From the NCBI GenBank assembly GCA_041740995.1, contig JBGSKY010000269.1:4954-68953 (forward strand): DNA of 64,000 bases, read 5' to 3'. The notes beneath the pieces were generated by a model, which worked only from the letters and a program-made list of their open reading frames with translations, had not been told where the DNA came from and searched no databases. The DNA is from JBGSKY01 sp041740995 (GTDB taxonomy: Bacteria; Planctomycetota; Planctomycetia; Pirellulales; Pirellulaceae). How positions within the stretch are numbered: position 1 is the first letter of the stretch; the number at the start of each line of letters is the position of its first letter. Of the stretch, positions 62,006 to 64,000 are shown in pieces. The translations under genes were made by a program, and so were the position numbers.

Positions 62006-63349
62006 ATGACACCTCGACACAACCAACGACGCGCGGCGATTGCTGCAACAGCGATCATCTTGATTGGATTGGTCGTCGCAGTCGCACGTTACACGCTGGT
62101 ACCAACTTCGGTTGTCGAAGGCTCGCAACCCACTGCCGCGATCGCCAGCCGCGCACTGGTCGTAACCATAGCGCCGATCCAGCATGCCGGGCCAGATCAT
62201 CTGATCCAACACTACACCGGAATCGTAACAGCCCGCCGCAGCAGTGTTTTGGCAGCTAAGGCGATCGGTCGTGTCGAGCAAATCGACGTTGACTTGGGCG
62301 ATCAAGTGATCGCTGGGCAAGTACTTGTGAAGTTGGATACCAATCAACTGGAAGCGCAACGGCGTGGGGTCGCAGCAAACTTAGCGGCCGCGCAAGCTCG
62401 GCTTGTCGAATTGAAGGCTGGTCCAAGAAAGCAGGAAATATCACAAGCGCGTTCGAACGTTTCTGAGATGAAGGCTAGCCTGAAATTGGCGGAAGCAACA
62501 TTTGAACGCTCCCAACGGCTCTTCCAGTCTAAAGCCGTTTCGGAACAAGAGCTTGATCAAAGTCGCTATTCCTTGGATGCGGCAGTCGCGCGACTCGAGG
62601 TCGCCAGCAAGACGCTCGACTTGTTAGAAGAAGGCACGCGTCAGGAGCAGATCGATTCGCAACAAGCGTTGGTGGACGTTCTGGCCGCGGAACTGGATCA
62701 GATTGGAGTACAAGTCGCTGAGAAGCAAATTTTGGCTCCTTATGCAGGTCAGATTCAAGCTCGGTTTGTCGATGAAGGGGCGATTGTCGCTGCTGGTGAT
62801 CGCATCCTTGAAATCGTCGAATCCAATGAGCTAGAGATCCGCGTTGGATTGCCGCCGGAGCTGGTGGCAGCACCAAGCATCGAGCGAATTGAGGCCAAGT
62901 GGCTCGACCAAACGTTGCCAATTATTTTGGACCGAATGAGCCCTTCGGTTGATTCACGCACGAGAACTTGTGAGACCGTGTTGCGGCTCGCTGATTCGAG
63001 AACATCACCGAAAATTCCGATCGGCAGCTCAATCGACTTGGCCATTTCTATGCCGATGCTGTCCAACGGTTACTGGCTTCCGACCTCCAGTTTGACGGCT
63101 GACGCTCGCGGGTTGTGGGCGGTTTACGTCGTTAGACCGATCGAACAAGAGACTGGCAAGCTTATCGGATCGGAACAGGCTGAGCCGACGCATCGCGTTG
63201 AGCGAAGTCAAGTTGAACTTTTACGGTCGCAAGGCGATTGGTCAGAAGTCCGTGGCTCGATTAGCGAAGACGATTTATTAATCGTCGAGGGTCAGCATCG
63301 AATTTCCGATGGCGAAGCTGTCGCAGTCAGATATCGAAACCCAGAATAG
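62006..63349 (+). CDS. RND efflux periplasmic adaptor (MFP/HlyD family)
   Basis: 447 residues from ATG 62006. An ATG at 61943 in the same frame would put the operator inside the gene and overlap the TetR stop by 14 nt. A membrane anchor lies near the N-terminus (AAIAATAIILIGLVVAVARY). Biotinyl-lipoyl and hairpin domains follow: VLAAKAIGRVEQIDVDLGDQVIAG, then VLVKLDTNQLEAQRRG, a coiled-coil hairpin (about residues 110-210), KQILAPYAGQIQARFVDEGAIV, and the membrane-proximal barrel near the C-terminus. It bridges the RND pump to an outer-membrane channel. Pump gene starts 10 nt downstream. Outer-membrane channel gene not seen in the window. Confidence 0.93.
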   Translation: MTPRHNQRRAAIAATAIILIGLVVAVARYTLVPTSVVEGSQPTAAIASRALVVTIAPIQHAGPDHLIQHYTGIVTARRSSVLAAKAIGRVEQIDVDLGDQVIAGQVLVKLDTNQLEAQRRGVAANLAAAQARLVELKAGPRKQEISQARSNVSEMKASLKLAEATFERSQRLFQSKAVSEQELDQSRYSLDAAVARLEVASKTLDLLEEGTRQEQIDSQQALVDVLAAELDQIGVQVAEKQILAPYAGQIQARFVDEGAIVAAGDRILEIVESNELEIRVGLPPELVAAPSIERIEAKWLDQTLPIILDRMSPSVDSRTRTCETVLRLADSRTSPKIPIGSSIDLAISMPMLSNGYWLPTSSLTADARGLWAVYVVRPIEQETGKLIGSEQAEPTHRVERSQVELLRSQGDWSEVRGSISEDDLLIVEGQHRISDGEAVAVRYRNPE

Positions 63350-63359
63350 GTAGTTAGGC

Positions 63360-64000
63360 ATGGATCATTCACGAATTAATCCAGGTTTAGCAGGCGCTTT
63401 GGCGAGTCGTTTTTTTCGCGATCGCCGATTGATGATTCTGACAATCTTGTTGGTCGTTGCCGCCGGCGGGAGCTCGCTCTTGGTGTTGCCTCGGATGGAA
63501 GATCCGCTTTTGACGCCACGAGCTGCTCGAGTAACAACTATTTACCCCGGAGCAGACGCCGATCGCGTAGAAGCGCTGGTTACCGAAAAGATCGAAGACC
63601 AGCTTCGCGACATTCCCGAGATCAAAAGGCTGCGTTCGCAGAGCCGGGCCTCGGTGTCTTTCATCTCGATCGAGCTGCGCGATGAAGTTCTCGATTCAGC
63701 TCCGATTTGGTCAGAAATTCGTGGCAAAATTGAAGACTCGATCGCGCTACTTCCCAAGGAGGCAAGTCGACCTGAATTCGATGAAACCGACGTCGCGGCG
63801 TTCGCGTGGATTGGCGCGCTTGTTTGGGACGAAGATCAATCGCAATCGAGCAGCATGTTGCGTCGTTTGGCACGTGATTTCAAAGACGTTTTAATGTCGA
63901 TTCCAGGCACAAAAGAAGTTGATTTGTTTGGTGACCCGCTTGAAGAAATTTTGGTGGATGTCGACCCTGATCGCGCGACGGCCGCAGGACTAACAGCGGC
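63360..64000 (+). CDS. RND efflux pump inner-membrane component (3' end beyond window)
   Basis: 213 residues visible, open at the right edge. It begins with a cytoplasmic lead, then TM1 (RLMILTILLVVAAGGSSLLVLP), RMEDPLLTPRAARVTTIYPGADADRVEALVTEKIEDQL, which is the porter-domain start of AcrB-like pumps (P-G-A-x-A-x-x-V-E), and the end of the PN1 subdomain with DPLEEILVDVDPDRATAAG. The pump uses the proton gradient to export drugs, metals or solvents. ATG 63360 follows the adaptor by 10 nt. It is the third gene of the TetR-MFP-RND operon. Confidence 0.93.
   Translation, partial: MDHSRINPGLAGALASRFFRDRRLMILTILLVVAAGGSSLLVLPRMEDPLLTPRAARVTTIYPGADADRVEALVTEKIEDQLRDIPEIKRLRSQSRASVSFISIELRDEVLDSAPIWSEIRGKIEDSIALLPKEASRPEFDETDVAAFAWIGALVWDEDQSQSSSMLRRLARDFKDVLMSIPGTKEVDLFGDPLEEILVDVDPDRATAAGLTA

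Noticed and set aside
61376..62359. 327-codon minus frame through the TetR and efflux start
   Set aside because: It is the complement of two strongly supported genes and an operator, with no recognisable domain.

Overview
The window reads as a contiguous stretch of a planctomycete chromosome, most likely Pirellulaceae-like. The signs are a very large secreted dehydrogenase/haem-domain protein of the kind typical of the Planctomycetes-Verrucomicrobia-Chlamydiae group, a formylglycine sulfatase, an ECF sigma factor overlapping a Ser/Thr kinase-TPR gene, an N-terminal LEPR-like motif (PLELRCMFSA), a small membrane protein with the RFQFSLRSLLLL opening common in planctomycetes, a DapL-type aminotransferase, Tat-exported Gfo/Idh/MocA oxidoreductases, and few clear Shine-Dalgarno sites. 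I see no rRNA, tRNA, CRISPR array, intact transposase or prophage.

Layout. 1-10 kb: a partial secreted protein, a Tat-exported oxidoreductase, a GXGXG-repeat protein next to a protein that may be a degenerate glutamate-synthase-like FMN barrel, a 1488-residue ThuA/dehydrogenase/HEAT/haem fusion and a second oxidoreductase without the usual catalytic lysine. 10.3-21.7 kb: pyrD, a two-component pair (sensor kinase and NtrC-type regulator), then a block that looks like surface-polysaccharide machinery: a WaaP/RIO-like kinase fold, a single-pass protein with a repetitive disordered exterior, a BY-kinase-like ATPase with a long disordered arm, and an ExeA-like ATPase. 20.5-25.6 kb, minus strand: a tight operon of a small exported coiled-coil protein, an ECF sigma factor, a Ser/Thr kinase with TPRs and an LEPR-type surface protein. 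26-32.9 kb: dapL, a degenerate shikimate-dehydrogenase-like protein, a second sigma-54 regulator and a six-TM protein with a long hydrophilic tail. 32.9-34.1 kb: a decayed Rhs/YD-repeat gene mixed with hairpin repeats. 34-46.6 kb: rho, a thioredoxin-YHS protein, a stand-alone CaMKII-hub-like protein, a RbsD/FucU protein, a KAS II plus acyl carrier protein pair, and a four-gene minus operon (PQQ-propeller membrane protein, rarA, polytopic membrane protein, Nudix). 46.6-61.1 kb: a 57-nt hairpin repeat, FAD oxidoreductase, HIT protein, DevC-like permease, sulfatase, CpaF/TadA ATPase, HAD phosphatase, alanine dehydrogenase, a glycine-rich exported protein and an unrecognised 1436-residue protein. 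61.2-64 kb: a TetR regulator followed by an RND efflux adaptor and pump, the latter cut by the window end.

The best-supported regulatory logic is in the last 3 kb. Two nearly identical composite sites (TTGACA, a short gap, then TTGACAC-N3-GTCAA and TAAT) lie directly before the TetR gene and directly before the RND adaptor gene. This is what an autoregulated drug/solvent-efflux operon would need, and both sites sit unusually close to the start codons. Other points worth a second look are the CaMKII-hub-like protein, the possible split GltB-like pair, the oxidoreductase lacking its lysine, the repeat-filled Rhs graveyard, and the putative export/polysaccharide block at 14.7-21.7 kb.
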